Part shown: positions 8,500 through 17,314 of the stretch, in pieces
Position numbering within the stretch: position 1 is the stretch's first letter
Layout: every line of letters begins with the position of its first letter
Source of the DNA: an uncultured Granulosicoccaceae bacterium
GTDB taxonomy: Bacteria > Pseudomonadota > Gammaproteobacteria > Granulosicoccales > Granulosicoccaceae
Direction of reading: 5' to 3'
Assembly: GCA_937998875.1 (NCBI GenBank)
Contig: CALLBO010000003.1
Span: forward strand, 1 to 64,000
Length of the DNA stretch: 64,000 bases
Program-made: the position numbers and the translations under genes
Notes under the pieces: generated by a model
What the model was told of the DNA's origin: nothing
Seen by the model: only the letters and a program-made list of their open reading frames with translations
Database searches by the model: none

Positions 8500-9480
8500 A
8501 TGGGTCTTCTGCAAAATGGTGAATGGGTCGATCAGTGGTACGACACTGAATCTACTGGCGGGCGTTTTGTTCGAAGGATGCCACACTTTAGAAACTGGAT
8601 AACAGCTGATGGTACAGCGGGGCCGAGCGGCGTTGGTGGTTTTACAGCGGAGCCTGGTCGCTATCATCTCTATGTATCTTTAGCCTGCCCGTGGGCACAC
8701 AGAACACTTATTTTTCGTGCGCTGAAAGGTTTGCAGGAAATGATTTCTGTGTCAGTTGTCCATTGGTATATGGCAGACAAAGGCTGGACCTTTCAGCCAG
8801 GGGAAGGGGTGGTGGCAGACAGGGTTAACAATGCTGAGTATATGTATGAAGTATATACGGCTGCTCTGTCAGATTACTCGGGTCGCGTAACAGTGCCGGT
8901 CTTATGGGATAGACAAATGAAGACCATTGTGTCGAATGAATCGTCTGAGATAATCAGAATGTTTAACAGCGCTTTTGACGGCATTGGCGCAATCCCGGGT
9001 GACTACTATCCTGAAGCATCGCGCTCAGAGATTGATGCACTAAACGAACGTATTTACGACACAGTGAATAACGGTGTTTACAAGGCAGGTTTCGCCACCA
9101 CGCAAAGTGCTTATGATGAAGCCATTGTGCCTTTGTTTGATACGCTCGAATTTCTAGAGCAGAGATTATTCACACAACGGTATTTAACGGGTAAAGATAT
9201 AACAGAGGCCGATTGGCGACTCTTTACCACGTTGGTGCGCTTCGATCCGGTTTACGTCGGGCACTTCAAATGCAACTTGCGGCGCATAGCCGACTACCCG
9301 AATTTATCGGCATACACACGCGATTTGTACCAACAACCGGGGGTATCAGCCACGATCAACATGCAGCATATAAAGGATCACTACTATGCTAGTCATGAGA
9401 GCATTAATCCGTCACGTGTTATACCAACCGGCCCGGTCATAGATTACACAATGCCACACAACAGAGCGACTCTTGGTTAA
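8500..9480 (+). CDS. yqjG: Glutathionyl-hydroquinone reductase (xi-class GST)
   Basis: This enzyme reduces glutathionyl-hydroquinones to hydroquinones in the cytoplasm, releasing glutathione disulfide. The thioredoxin-fold N terminus has the diagnostic CPWAHR motif (LACPWAHRTLIFRALKGL) with the catalytic Cys. It is preceded by the family signature RNWITADG and GRYHLYVS. The C-terminal helical GST domain has the expected motifs (ITEADWRLFTTLVRFDPVY, FKCNLRRI). Length, 326 residues, is standard. It begins four bases after the stop of the CDGSH/GltS gene and its end overlaps a possible TTG start of the next gene, so the three are likely co-transcribed. A degraded fragment of a related gene lies downstream at 10156-10218. 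Confidence 0.93.
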   Translation: MGLLQNGEWVDQWYDTESTGGRFVRRMPHFRNWITADGTAGPSGVGGFTAEPGRYHLYVSLACPWAHRTLIFRALKGLQEMISVSVVHWYMADKGWTFQPGEGVVADRVNNAEYMYEVYTAALSDYSGRVTVPVLWDRQMKTIVSNESSEIIRMFNSAFDGIGAIPGDYYPEASRSEIDALNERIYDTVNNGVYKAGFATTQSAYDEAIVPLFDTLEFLEQRLFTQRYLTGKDITEADWRLFTTLVRFDPVYVGHFKCNLRRIADYPNLSAYTRDLYQQPGVSATINMQHIKDHYYASHESINPSRVIPTGPVIDYTMPHNRATLG

Positions 9481-10033
9481 CTCTTTTCGCACAGACGAAA
9501 TGCCGGCAGAGATGCGTATTTTGCTTGATGAGTACCCGCGCGACAGCTGGCCTAGGCATCCGGGCTTTAAACAAAAAACCAGAAGGTGGATCGCGGCACA
9601 CCGAATGTTTCGTCAGATTAGTGAAACACTAATCAATGATGCAGAGCGTTATCTGGATGGCAACAAAGATGCGAAAGATTACGTTGATCAACTGATCTAT
9701 CGTGGTGGTTCACTGGTTGGTAACCTGAACGGACATCATAGCTGGGAGGATCATAGCTATTTCCCTGAGTTGTCTGCTGCAGATCCGCGTTTTGATGAGG
9801 GGCTTGAAATTCTCGAGCAGGATCATGTCGCCTTGAATGGCGTGTTAAGTGACTTTACGAATACTGCAATTCGTGCGATTCGCCTGATAGACCTGAATGA
9901 TAGTAAGGCCCGCAGCGAGGTAGGGCGGCTGCACACAGTGACTATAGGCATTGAAAAGTTGTTACAACGTCATCTGGGTGATGAAGAAGAGCTTGCTGTG
10001 CCGATTATATTGCACCATCGCTTGCGTGGTTAA
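9473..10033 (+). CDS. Hemerythrin-like HHE domain protein
   Basis: A four-helix HHE-type protein that probably binds a di-iron centre for oxygen or nitric-oxide sensing or detoxification. Candidate ligands are seen in GHHSWEDHSYFPEL, EQDHVALNGVL and RHLGDEEELAVPIILHH, matching the H...HxxxE...H...HxxxE layout. Length is 186 residues from the TTG at 9473, overlapping the previous gene by 8 bases. An ATG at 9500 is an alternative start that would drop nine residues before the domain. It is the third gene of the redox operon. A role protecting the iron-sulfur flavoprotein from reactive oxygen or nitrogen is inferred from context only. Confidence 0.85.
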   Translation: MVNSFRTDEMPAEMRILLDEYPRDSWPRHPGFKQKTRRWIAAHRMFRQISETLINDAERYLDGNKDAKDYVDQLIYRGGSLVGNLNGHHSWEDHSYFPELSAADPRFDEGLEILEQDHVALNGVLSDFTNTAIRAIRLIDLNDSKARSEVGRLHTVTIGIEKLLQRHLGDEEELAVPIILHHRLRG

Positions 10034-10155
10034 CTGACAGTATCCATAACAAATAAATCAGTTGATACTTTAAAAAAAGAGTTACAAAAAGACGCTAAAT
10101 TCTACCGCACCAAAGGTGAGTTGTCAGCGGAGCCAGCGGGTTTCACAATACCTTG

Positions 10156-10218
10156 AGTGATTCTGAATTTGCTTCAGAAGCAGATCGCTACCATTTATTC
10201 GTGGCACTTCAGTTATAA
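10156..10218 (+). pseudogene. Remnant of a second glutathionyl-hydroquinone reductase gene
   Basis: The plus-strand frame reads SDSEFASEADRYHLFVAL before running into a stop at 10216-10218. This matches the segment just before the catalytic motif of the family (compare GFTAEPGRYHLYVSLACPWA in the intact gene at 8500). Upstream frames are broken by a stop near 10153, and the CPWAHR motif is gone. The fragment's end overlaps the end of the convergent LysR gene by a few bases. A LysR regulator next to this reductase is a plausible ancestral arrangement that was later rearranged. Confidence 0.5.
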
Positions 10219-11091
10219 ACAAGCGTTTGAAATTTCCTTGATGAAGATTCTCATACAATTGCTGAGCCGCCTCTTCTCAGAATAAAGAATACTGATATTC
10301 TGTTCAGCTATTTTATAGTCCGGTAAGACTTTCACCAGCTTGCCACTACCTTCGGCGTCGTCTGCTATAAAGCTTGGTAGTCGCGAAATACCATGGCCGT
10401 TCATTGTCGCCTGCAATAAAAATTGACCACTGTTTGAATTCAAGGTTGGTTGAAACTCAATGTAGACAACTTTATCGTTTTTCAGAAATTCCCATTTCGT
10501 GCGCCTCAAATCGCTATAGCAGAGCAGCGGATGTTCCGCTAGTTGATCGAGATTTTCTGGCAGTTTTCTAATCGATGCGTAGTCAGTCGCTGCATACATA
10601 TAGTGTTGAAACGTACCAATTATTTCTTCACCGAACTCGGTGTTAGTCTCTTTGCTGACCCTGACAACCAGATCATAGTTTTCACGCTCAAGATCCACGT
10701 AGTGGTTTTCGAAATCTAGCGATAGCTTTATATCAGGGTAGCGGTTTTGGAAGTTGAGTAGTGCAGGCATCAGGAAAAAATGCCCGAACTCGTTCGCGAT
10801 AGAGACATGCAAATGCCCAGAGAGATTGACTGGCTCTCTTTTAAAGTCAAATTCGAGTTCCTGTGCATCAGTTAACACGCTTGTTGCGCGTTGATACAGC
10901 TCCCGGCCTGCTGCGGTGACTTGCCAGTTTCCAGCCTCCCGATCGACCAGTTTGATATCGTAACGTTCTTCGAGCAAGTTGAGTCGTCGACTGACAGCAG
11001 ATTTTGCGATATGCAATTTTTCGGCAGCTTTGCCAATGCTTTTGTGGTCAACAACCACTACAAATAGATGTAAGTCTTCTAATTGGCCCAT
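10213..11091 (-). CDS. LysR-family transcriptional regulator
   Basis: An N-terminal winged helix-turn-helix (residues about 1-60, HLFVVVVDHKSIGKAAEKLH, then IAKSAVSRRLNLLEE) is followed by a periplasmic-binding-like effector domain (LSGHLHVSIANEFGHFFLMP, LPSFIADDAEGSGKLVKVLP). At 292 residues it has normal length. It resembles the AaeR/DsdC-like branch often fused to quinone or aromatic stress control, but the effector cannot be predicted. It converges on the redox operon and diverges from the secreted-protein gene at 11339, so either could be its target. The upstream gap of about 250 bases is large enough for LysR boxes, though I could not fix a T-N11-A site with confidence. Confidence 0.92.
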   Translation of the reverse strand: MGQLEDLHLFVVVVDHKSIGKAAEKLHIAKSAVSRRLNLLEERYDIKLVDREAGNWQVTAAGRELYQRATSVLTDAQELEFDFKREPVNLSGHLHVSIANEFGHFFLMPALLNFQNRYPDIKLSLDFENHYVDLERENYDLVVRVSKETNTEFGEEIIGTFQHYMYAATDYASIRKLPENLDQLAEHPLLCYSDLRRTKWEFLKNDKVVYIEFQPTLNSNSGQFLLQATMNGHGISRLPSFIADDAEGSGKLVKVLPDYKIAEQNISILYSEKRRLSNCMRIFIKEISNACL

Positions 11092-11338
11092 TCATACAGT
11101 CTCTGTTGTATAAAAGTATCTATCGCTGGTACGGTATTGATGGCGTGTTTGGAAGCAACCAACAATAGTTCGCACTGTGCAATCGTGCTCTGTGAATTTT
11201 CCAGCTCTGTAAACACTACCATTATCAACTATTTTCTTCCGTACTTGAAATTAGAACAGGTGGGTCTAACTTCTATGATTTTCAAGATCCGCCGCTGGTA
11301 ATACGCTGTATTTGAGATTAACAATTCAAGGATAAAAA

Positions 11339-12562
11339 ATGATCAGAATACACCGTATTGCCGTACTCGCTTTGGCCTTTACAGCCAGTGGAGTATTTGC
11401 TGACGACGGAGCTGGTAGTTTACAGTCTGCAGGAGCTTTGGCTTTTAACGATAAAAACGTACTTTTCGTCGGGGATTCAAAAGCGGGTCGTGTCCACGCT
11501 TTCGCGCTTAACGACCGTGTTCTGACCGACCAGTCTGAATATTCGCTTGGTCGTGCTAAGACGTTTGAAGGGCGCACGATTATTGATGGTATTGACGAGC
11601 AAATTGCTGAGCTGCTCGGAACCACCAGCAAGGAAATCGCTATCAATGACATGGTTGTGCATAAGCCTGGCAAACAGATATTTTTATCTGTTCACAATGG
11701 GCGTGGTCCTGATGCCAAACCGGTCCTATTATCGGTGAATAATGGTGCTCTTGAAATAGTTGATCTGTCTCAAGTGGACCACAATTCTACAGAGGTGGGC
11801 CCTGTACCAACGACCGAATCACTTGAATTCGGGCAGCCTCTGAATAGCCTTTCAATTACAGACATTGACTACTATAACGGCGAAATTTTGGTGGCCGGCG
11901 TTTCCAATGAGGAATTCAGTTCAAAATTGCGACGGATAAAATACCCATTTGATGGCAAGGTTAAAACTACGTCAATTGAGATATGGCATGCAGTACATGC
12001 GCAATATGAAACTCGAGCGCCGATCATAACGCAAACTGTTGCTGAGCTTGACGGTATTCCAACGTTGATTGCCGTGTATGCATGTACACCCATTGTCAGA
12101 ATACCATTGGATGATCTGAAAGACGGCGCAAAAGTACGCGGTACCATGATTGGTGAGATGGGTTTTGGTAACACACCTATCGATATCATTCAGTACACCA
12201 ATTCGTGGGATCAATCCAGCAATGTGTTGGTGACCAACACCAATCGCAGTGCTGCCCAGATTCCTTTGCAAGCACTTGCTACAGCGTCAGCAATGCCCCA
12301 CGGTGATAGCGTAAAACCGGTGTTCTCAGTCGCTGGCGTAGAACAGTATCCAATGCCAATGAGTAATACGCTACATCTGGACACGGTTGATGAAAACTGG
12401 GCCGTTACTATCAGACTGAACCCTGAGGACCCGCGTGTGCTAGAAATGCACACAATTCCATTGCCGATGTGGTTCGACCGTGCGGATCATGTTGTTGAAA
12501 TGAACTGGGAAGATGGTCCCGATCCGTTCGGTTACAAAACCGCGCCACCATTGACCTACTGA
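11339..12562 (+). CDS. Secreted protein, probably beta-propeller-like
   Basis: A signal peptide (MIRIHRIAVLALAFTASGVF, cleavage likely after Ala21) leads a mature part of about 385 residues. It opens with SAGALAFNDKNVLFVGDSKA, a phrase typical of beta-propeller blades, and similar strands recur (LSITDIDYYNGEILVAGVSN, IPTLIAVYACTPIVRIPLDD). The segment NTLHLDTVDENWAVTIR is another blade-like unit. AAGGA sits upstream of the ATG. No catalytic signature was found. It is followed by a hairpin terminator and then another secreted-protein gene, perhaps of related function. The family is not recognised beyond fold type, and the propeller call is inferred from repeat rhythm. Confidence 0.65.
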   Translation: MIRIHRIAVLALAFTASGVFADDGAGSLQSAGALAFNDKNVLFVGDSKAGRVHAFALNDRVLTDQSEYSLGRAKTFEGRTIIDGIDEQIAELLGTTSKEIAINDMVVHKPGKQIFLSVHNGRGPDAKPVLLSVNNGALEIVDLSQVDHNSTEVGPVPTTESLEFGQPLNSLSITDIDYYNGEILVAGVSNEEFSSKLRRIKYPFDGKVKTTSIEIWHAVHAQYETRAPIITQTVAELDGIPTLIAVYACTPIVRIPLDDLKDGAKVRGTMIGEMGFGNTPIDIIQYTNSWDQSSNVLVTNTNRSAAQIPLQALATASAMPHGDSVKPVFSVAGVEQYPMPMSNTLHLDTVDENWAVTIRLNPEDPRVLEMHTIPLPMWFDRADHVVEMNWEDGPDPFGYKTAPPLTY

Positions 12563-12572
12563 TTACGGGATT

Positions 12573-12613
12573 GTGCCTCTCTCGTTTGTCCAGCTATCTG
12601 ATGAGAGAGGCAC
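12573..12613 (+). terminator. Hairpin after the 11339-12562 gene
   Basis: An 11-base perfect inverted repeat (GTGCCTCTCTC / GAGAGAGGCAC) with a 19-base loop begins 11 bases after the stop codon. The following bases are only modestly T-rich, so it may be a weak or factor-assisted terminator. Confidence 0.6.
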
Positions 12614-12699
12614 ACTGTTGATAATTCCCCGTGACAGATTCACCGAATCTGTTTTTCGGTCTTACTGATCAATTTCGATTCATAGTGTAGATAGCTATA

Positions 12700-13560
12700 A
12701 TGTTAAAACTTATTTATTTTTCTATTTTGGTGCTTATTGGCTCAATGATGTCTGTTGGCTATTCTGCAGCTGACCATACAACCGCTGAGATTACGCCTCA
12801 CACTAGTATCCCGGCTCTTGAGTTTGTCACTCCGAGTAATGCGGTCATACCTGCGAACACGCTACGTTTTTATTTGACCTTTTCCAACTCCATGGAACGT
12901 GGGCAGGTGACGCAAAATATTTGGGTTGAGGATCATTTCGGCACGACTATCGAAAATCCATTTTTAAAATTGGGTGTCGAACTCTGGGACCCTCAGCAAA
13001 AGCGGGTTACTTTGTTAATAGACCCGGGTCGGATAAAGACAGGCGTTGGTCCAAACGAGTTGGTCGGTGCGGTTTTCAAAGAGAACTATCGATACGCTAT
13101 AGTTGTATCAGGGGCAATGCAGGATGTTGATGGTGTGCCTATTGGTATTGAGCAGCGGATTGAGTTCACGGCTGGTCCAGCCATTGTTGATCCAGTTAAT
13201 TTGTCATTATGGAAGGTTGACTTGCCGCCAGCGGGCACACGTTTCCCTTTTATTGTCAGGTTTGACCGTATCATGGATGTCGGTACTTCCACGCGCATGA
13301 TTGCAATTCATGGTACAGATGGGAAAGCATTGAAAGGAAAGGTGGTTAGTCACGGCACGTATCTGGAATTTTTCCCGTTGCTCGACTGGGTAGAAGGTGT
13401 CCACCATTTAAAGGTTGATATGGAAATTGAGGATGTGTCCGGTAATTCGATCGTTGTGCCATTTGAAAAGAACGGTGATGATGTCTATATAAATGTGTTG
13501 TCTGAATTGACGTTTCAAATTATCGATAGGGACGATAGAATACGCTCACCTATTTATTGA
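12700..13560 (+). CDS. Secreted protein with bacterial Ig-like (SbsA/Big_5-type) repeats
   Basis: The hydrophobic N terminus (MLKLIYFSILVLIGSMMSVG, cleavage near Ala23) is a signal peptide. Two similar halves follow. Each opens with the Big_5-type pattern of an ordinal 'Pro, then FxFSxxM' strand: PANTLRFYLTFSNSMERG in the first and GTRFPFIVRFDRIMDVG in the second. Each ends with a phrase about a value reached or conserved (YAIVVSGAMQDVDG; HHLKVDMEIEDVSGNS). Ig-like modules of this type are usually surface adhesion or spacer domains. No catalytic domain is attached, so the protein may be a small binding or scaffold protein. It lies downstream of another secreted-protein gene, with a terminator between them. 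Confidence 0.65.
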   Translation: MLKLIYFSILVLIGSMMSVGYSAADHTTAEITPHTSIPALEFVTPSNAVIPANTLRFYLTFSNSMERGQVTQNIWVEDHFGTTIENPFLKLGVELWDPQQKRVTLLIDPGRIKTGVGPNELVGAVFKENYRYAIVVSGAMQDVDGVPIGIEQRIEFTAGPAIVDPVNLSLWKVDLPPAGTRFPFIVRFDRIMDVGTSTRMIAIHGTDGKALKGKVVSHGTYLEFFPLLDWVEGVHHLKVDMEIEDVSGNSIVVPFEKNGDDVYINVLSELTFQIIDRDDRIRSPIY

Positions 13561-13709
13561 CTCAAAACTTTCGTTTTCCACACTTGCAGACAGGTTGCAG
13601 TATTGTGTTGCTAGCAGAGCATGTACGAGTTTGGGCAACGTCCGCTTTCCAGCCATCCAGTAAATCTGCATAAACGTCAGTGCCCATAGCTGACCGTCAG
13701 CTAAGGGCA

Positions 13710-15408
13710 GAGGCTGTGTGAAAACTATGGTGTAAAATGGTGGCGCAATAAACGAAGGATTCGGTTATGAGCGGGTTTATACAGGGAATCGGTCGGCAGC
13801 AAGATACACTTCTTCCGGAACGGCTTGATGATTACATAGCTGAAGACAACACAGTACGTGTGATTGACGTATTCGTTGACTCTTTGCCACTGATCAATCT
13901 CGGTTTTTCCACCATTCCAAGTCATACGGGGCGGCCAGGCTACCACCCCTCAGTACTTCTCAAGTTGTATGTCTATGGTTATCTCAACCGAATTCAGTCT
14001 AGTAGAAGACTTGAGAGAGAAGCACAAAGAAATGTGGAGGTAATGTGGCTACTCGAGCGGCTAACACCGGATTTTAAAACAATCGCCGATTTCCGTAAAA
14101 ACAATGCCAAAGCAATCAAGAATGTATGTCGGGAGTTTGTTCTGCTCAGTAAACGAATTGGTTTGCTGGATACTGACTGTGTAGCAATTGATGGGAGTAA
14201 GTTCAAAGCAGTCAATAATGCCGATCGTGCTTTCTCTAAGGCAAAAATTGAGCGACGGCGACAGAAGATTGATGAAAGCATCAATGACTACCTGGACGAG
14301 ATCAAGCGCGCTGATCGACACGATACAAAAGAATCCCGAAATACAATAATTCAACTCCAGAAACGACTTGCCAAGGTACGCGAAGAAGCCAAGAGGCTCG
14401 AATTTCTGGAGGCGGAACTGCTTGAATCACCTGATAGACAGCTCTCACTCACCGACCCGGATGCACGTATTATGGCAACCCGCGGCCGCAGCTCTGTAAT
14501 GGTAGGCTACAACGTCCAAACAGCTGTTGACGCTACAAATCACTTGATCGTGGCACATGAAGTCACGAACGTTGGCAACGACCGATCGCAGCTCTCGAAT
14601 ATCGCTATACAAGCTAACGAAGTGTTGCAACATGATGATCTGTGTGTACTTGCAGACAAAGGTTACTATAAAGGCGAAGAAATACTTGCCTGCAAAGAAG
14701 CGAATATCACAACTTACTTACCCAGGACCAAGACCTCCAATAGTCGTGCAGCTGGCTTGTATGATCGATCAGAGTTTATCTATGATTCAGAAAATGATGA
14801 GTACACGTGTCCCGCCAACCAAATACTAAGCAGACGACATAGAAGCGTTGAACAAGGCAAGAAAATAGATACGTACTATGCGTCAGCTCCAGTATGCCGG
14901 GCTTGCCGTAAAAAGGAGCACTGTACTACCGGTGAGCACCGCCGTATACGAAGATGGGAGCATGAAGAGGTGCTTGATGAACTGGATAAGAGAATGGCCA
15001 ATGAGCCGACTCGAATGCAAACAAGACGCTGCACAGTCGAGCATCCGTTTGGCACAATAAAGCATTGGATGGGACACACACACTTTCAAATGAAAACCAT
15101 GAATAGAGTTAGCACCGAAATGAGCCTGCACGTCCTATCGTACAATCTGAAACGTGTAATCTCGATACTGGGGGTCAATGAACTAATTGAAGCAATAACC
15201 AATAAAAGCTACGCATAAGATGACGTAGTAAGTAGTTTTTTAGTCGCGATAGAAGCCTCTAAGAGTCTTTGTAAGCTGTCTTATATTTCTCGCTAAAATT
15301 TATTTGCTACTGATGAGTAAATACAGAACCCACTCATCGAGCACTCAAGGCTAGAGATGGCCAATTTACGTGCTTCTTTCTTACCGAAAATAGTTTTAAC
15401 ACAGCCTC
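13710..15408 (+). mobile_element. IS1182-family insertion sequence, copy 3
   Basis: The left end GAGGCTGTGTGAAAACTA (13710-13727) is matched by its complement TAGTTTTAACACAGCCTC (15391-15408) with one mismatch, bracketing the transposase gene. A four-base GGCA lies directly outside both ends (13706-13709 and 15409-15412), a possible target duplication. The ends share the CTGTGTGAA core with copies 1 and 2 but differ elsewhere, so this is a separate member of the family. The left flank is an intergenic repeat region containing CGTCCGCTTTCC. Confidence 0.87.
13767..15218 (+). CDS. IS1182-family transposase (copy 3, divergent)
   Basis: The DDE transposase shows the same plan as copies 1 and 2: N-terminal MSGFIQGIGRQQDTLLPERL, GRPGYHPSVLLKLYVYGYLN, catalytic regions AIDGSKFKAVNNAD, VLADKGYYKG and EHPFGTIKHWMG, and the Cys-rich segment (YTCPANQ, CRACRKKEHCTTGE). 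At 483 residues it is full length and uninterrupted. Identity with copies 1 and 2 is clearly lower than between those two, particularly in the coiled-coil middle part. It separates the Big_5 secreted-protein gene from the beta-propeller/DGWGW gene. Confidence 0.95.
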   Translation: MSGFIQGIGRQQDTLLPERLDDYIAEDNTVRVIDVFVDSLPLINLGFSTIPSHTGRPGYHPSVLLKLYVYGYLNRIQSSRRLEREAQRNVEVMWLLERLTPDFKTIADFRKNNAKAIKNVCREFVLLSKRIGLLDTDCVAIDGSKFKAVNNADRAFSKAKIERRRQKIDESINDYLDEIKRADRHDTKESRNTIIQLQKRLAKVREEAKRLEFLEAELLESPDRQLSLTDPDARIMATRGRSSVMVGYNVQTAVDATNHLIVAHEVTNVGNDRSQLSNIAIQANEVLQHDDLCVLADKGYYKGEEILACKEANITTYLPRTKTSNSRAAGLYDRSEFIYDSENDEYTCPANQILSRRHRSVEQGKKIDTYYASAPVCRACRKKEHCTTGEHRRIRRWEHEEVLDELDKRMANEPTRMQTRRCTVEHPFGTIKHWMGHTHFQMKTMNRVSTEMSLHVLSYNLKRVISILGVNELIEAITNKSYA

Positions 15409-15508
15409 GGCACTACTAAGACGGTCGGACAGAGAAACTCTCATCACTTTACTGACATGTACTGTCAGGTCAGATGTGGGCTATCACAAGTAATTGTGTC
15501 ACAAATTA

Positions 15509-17083
15509 CTACCGTTCGATAAGGCAGGACTCTGAACCATCCCATCCCCAGCCATCACCGTCGGTGTCTATGCAATATTCCGCTACAGATTGTATCAAAC
15601 AAGACTGAGTGCCATCCCAACCCCAGCCATCTCCGTCACTATCTATGCATAGGCCGCTGGCAGGTGGTTCATTTGGCGAATCTACTGTCTGCGGTTCTGA
15701 ATCTATCATGCAAGACTGTACACCATTCCATCCCCAGCCATCCCCATCGGTATCGACGCAATAGACTTCCATCATCGGCTGCTGAACGACAACGTCATTG
15801 TTGTCAATGATGCAGCTACGACCAGGTGTGGCTTGAGGTTGTTGCCATCCAAAACCATCGCCGTCTTGGTCTGCACATTCAAGGCCTTCATAGACTTGTT
15901 CATTAAAAGAGCTGCCATCAGTGGCAAAAGGCACGCAATTACCCGGGCCCAGGTTATCCCCGTCAGGATCCGGACAAACCGGATCAATGTTCAAAGGTAC
16001 CCAGCCCAGGCCAGCGTATTTAATAAAACCACTGTGCGAAAGATCTTCAACTACGTCGGTGAAGTATTTCCGGTAAGTACCTCGTTCCAGGTCATGTACA
16101 AACCACAACTCAAATCTTTCTCCGCCGAAATTTCTGGCAAAGTAAGCGATAAACTTATCGTCTTTACTAATAACGGGACGAGAAAATAGTTCAAGTCCTT
16201 CTCTGCTAATGTCGAAGTCGCTTATTCTGTTGGTAGTATCTAAGGTCAAGTCACGGATAAAATTGTCTATGAGGGCGTTTTCATCATTTGAGACCAGATT
16301 CTCAGCGCGGCTGCTAAACACTACGAATTGACCACCTCTGCTTATGCTGCCCCGATAACTTCCATCGTTACCTTCTATGTTGTCGTTGTTCACACTAACG
16401 CGCGAGGTAGTTTCTAATAGACGGTCTCGAATGTATACATCGGCTTCATCGTTGCGATCATCAGATACTAAGGCAGTCCTTGTCTCAAACGTAACAAAAC
16501 GACCGTCTTCGCTAATCCACGGTGGTAGGAAATCTGAACCGGGGGAAGCCCCGAATTGCGAAGAAAATGGTTGTCCATCAACAACGCTGACCAGTTCGAG
16601 CTCACGAGTTACGAGATCGTGAAGATATACATCTCGCATGTTATTCGTATCAAATTCAGAGGAATCGTCCCGATTAAGAAATGCGACGAAACGACCGTCC
16701 GGAGTGATGCTTGCGGTTTGACCGCGCGCCAGCCACTGAGTGCTTGCGTTTATCCGGTCAAAAACCAGGATATTCGTATAGTGATGTACTGATTCTTCAC
16801 TGATGTTTTCAGCCCGGGTGGTATATACAACAAAGCGACCATCGCCGCTGATCATGGCGTCTTCGCTACTGGCATCACCGGCGTTTCCGAATCTATCCGC
16901 TGATATTAAAGTTGTTTCATCGGTCAGTCGATCCAACAGGGCGACTTGACTAAGAGAATCATCGTCATAAAAGGTGTATACCATGTAGCGACCGTCGTCA
17001 CTGAAGGTAGTGTTGTACTCCATGGCGATCAATGGGAATGGAAGTAAAACAGCGACAATGAGCTGGAGTAATATTTTAGTCAT
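15509..17083 (-). CDS. Secreted PD40 beta-propeller protein with C-terminal DGDGWGW repeats
   Basis: A signal peptide (MTKILLQLIVAVLLPFPLIA) is followed by TolB/PD40-type propeller blades, each with a 'DGRFVxF' strand: SGDGRFVVYTTRAENIS, TPDGRFVAFLNRDD, SEDGRFVTFETRTALVS, SRGGQFVVFSSRAENLV. From about residue 370 the chain becomes Cys- and Asp-rich, beginning with PVCPDPDGDNLGPGNC and CADQDGDGFGWQQ. It ends in three units of the form C-[IV]-D-[TS]-DGDGWGW-[ND]-G-x2-SC. These units resemble the GWGWENNxSC core of CBM10 cellulose-binding modules, and the DxDGDG part could bind calcium. The combination suggests an extracellular polysaccharide- or surface-binding protein. Enzymatic activity is not evident. 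Confidence 0.75.
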   Translation of the reverse strand: MTKILLQLIVAVLLPFPLIAMEYNTTFSDDGRYMVYTFYDDDSLSQVALLDRLTDETTLISADRFGNAGDASSEDAMISGDGRFVVYTTRAENISEESVHHYTNILVFDRINASTQWLARGQTASITPDGRFVAFLNRDDSSEFDTNNMRDVYLHDLVTRELELVSVVDGQPFSSQFGASPGSDFLPPWISEDGRFVTFETRTALVSDDRNDEADVYIRDRLLETTSRVSVNNDNIEGNDGSYRGSISRGGQFVVFSSRAENLVSNDENALIDNFIRDLTLDTTNRISDFDISREGLELFSRPVISKDDKFIAYFARNFGGERFELWFVHDLERGTYRKYFTDVVEDLSHSGFIKYAGLGWVPLNIDPVCPDPDGDNLGPGNCVPFATDGSSFNEQVYEGLECADQDGDGFGWQQPQATPGRSCIIDNNDVVVQQPMMEVYCVDTDGDGWGWNGVQSCMIDSEPQTVDSPNEPPASGLCIDSDGDGWGWDGTQSCLIQSVAEYCIDTDGDGWGWDGSESCLIER

Positions 17084-17314
17084 GCGTCAAACCCAAACTA
17101 TCATTCTTGAATTGAGTACTGTCGAAACACTCCGAAGCAGGAGTGCTTCCCGTCATGACGATAACAGGTATTTGAAAGGAGAATCAAGGAAACACGCCAA
17201 TCTAGTGGAAAATAATTAGTCAGCGCCTGACAAGGTGGATTAGCAGTCTGTCTTTGCCCTCAATTCCATGCCGTTGGGGCCGCGATTTCGCATGTTTTAC
17301 AGAGAGGTTTCTAT

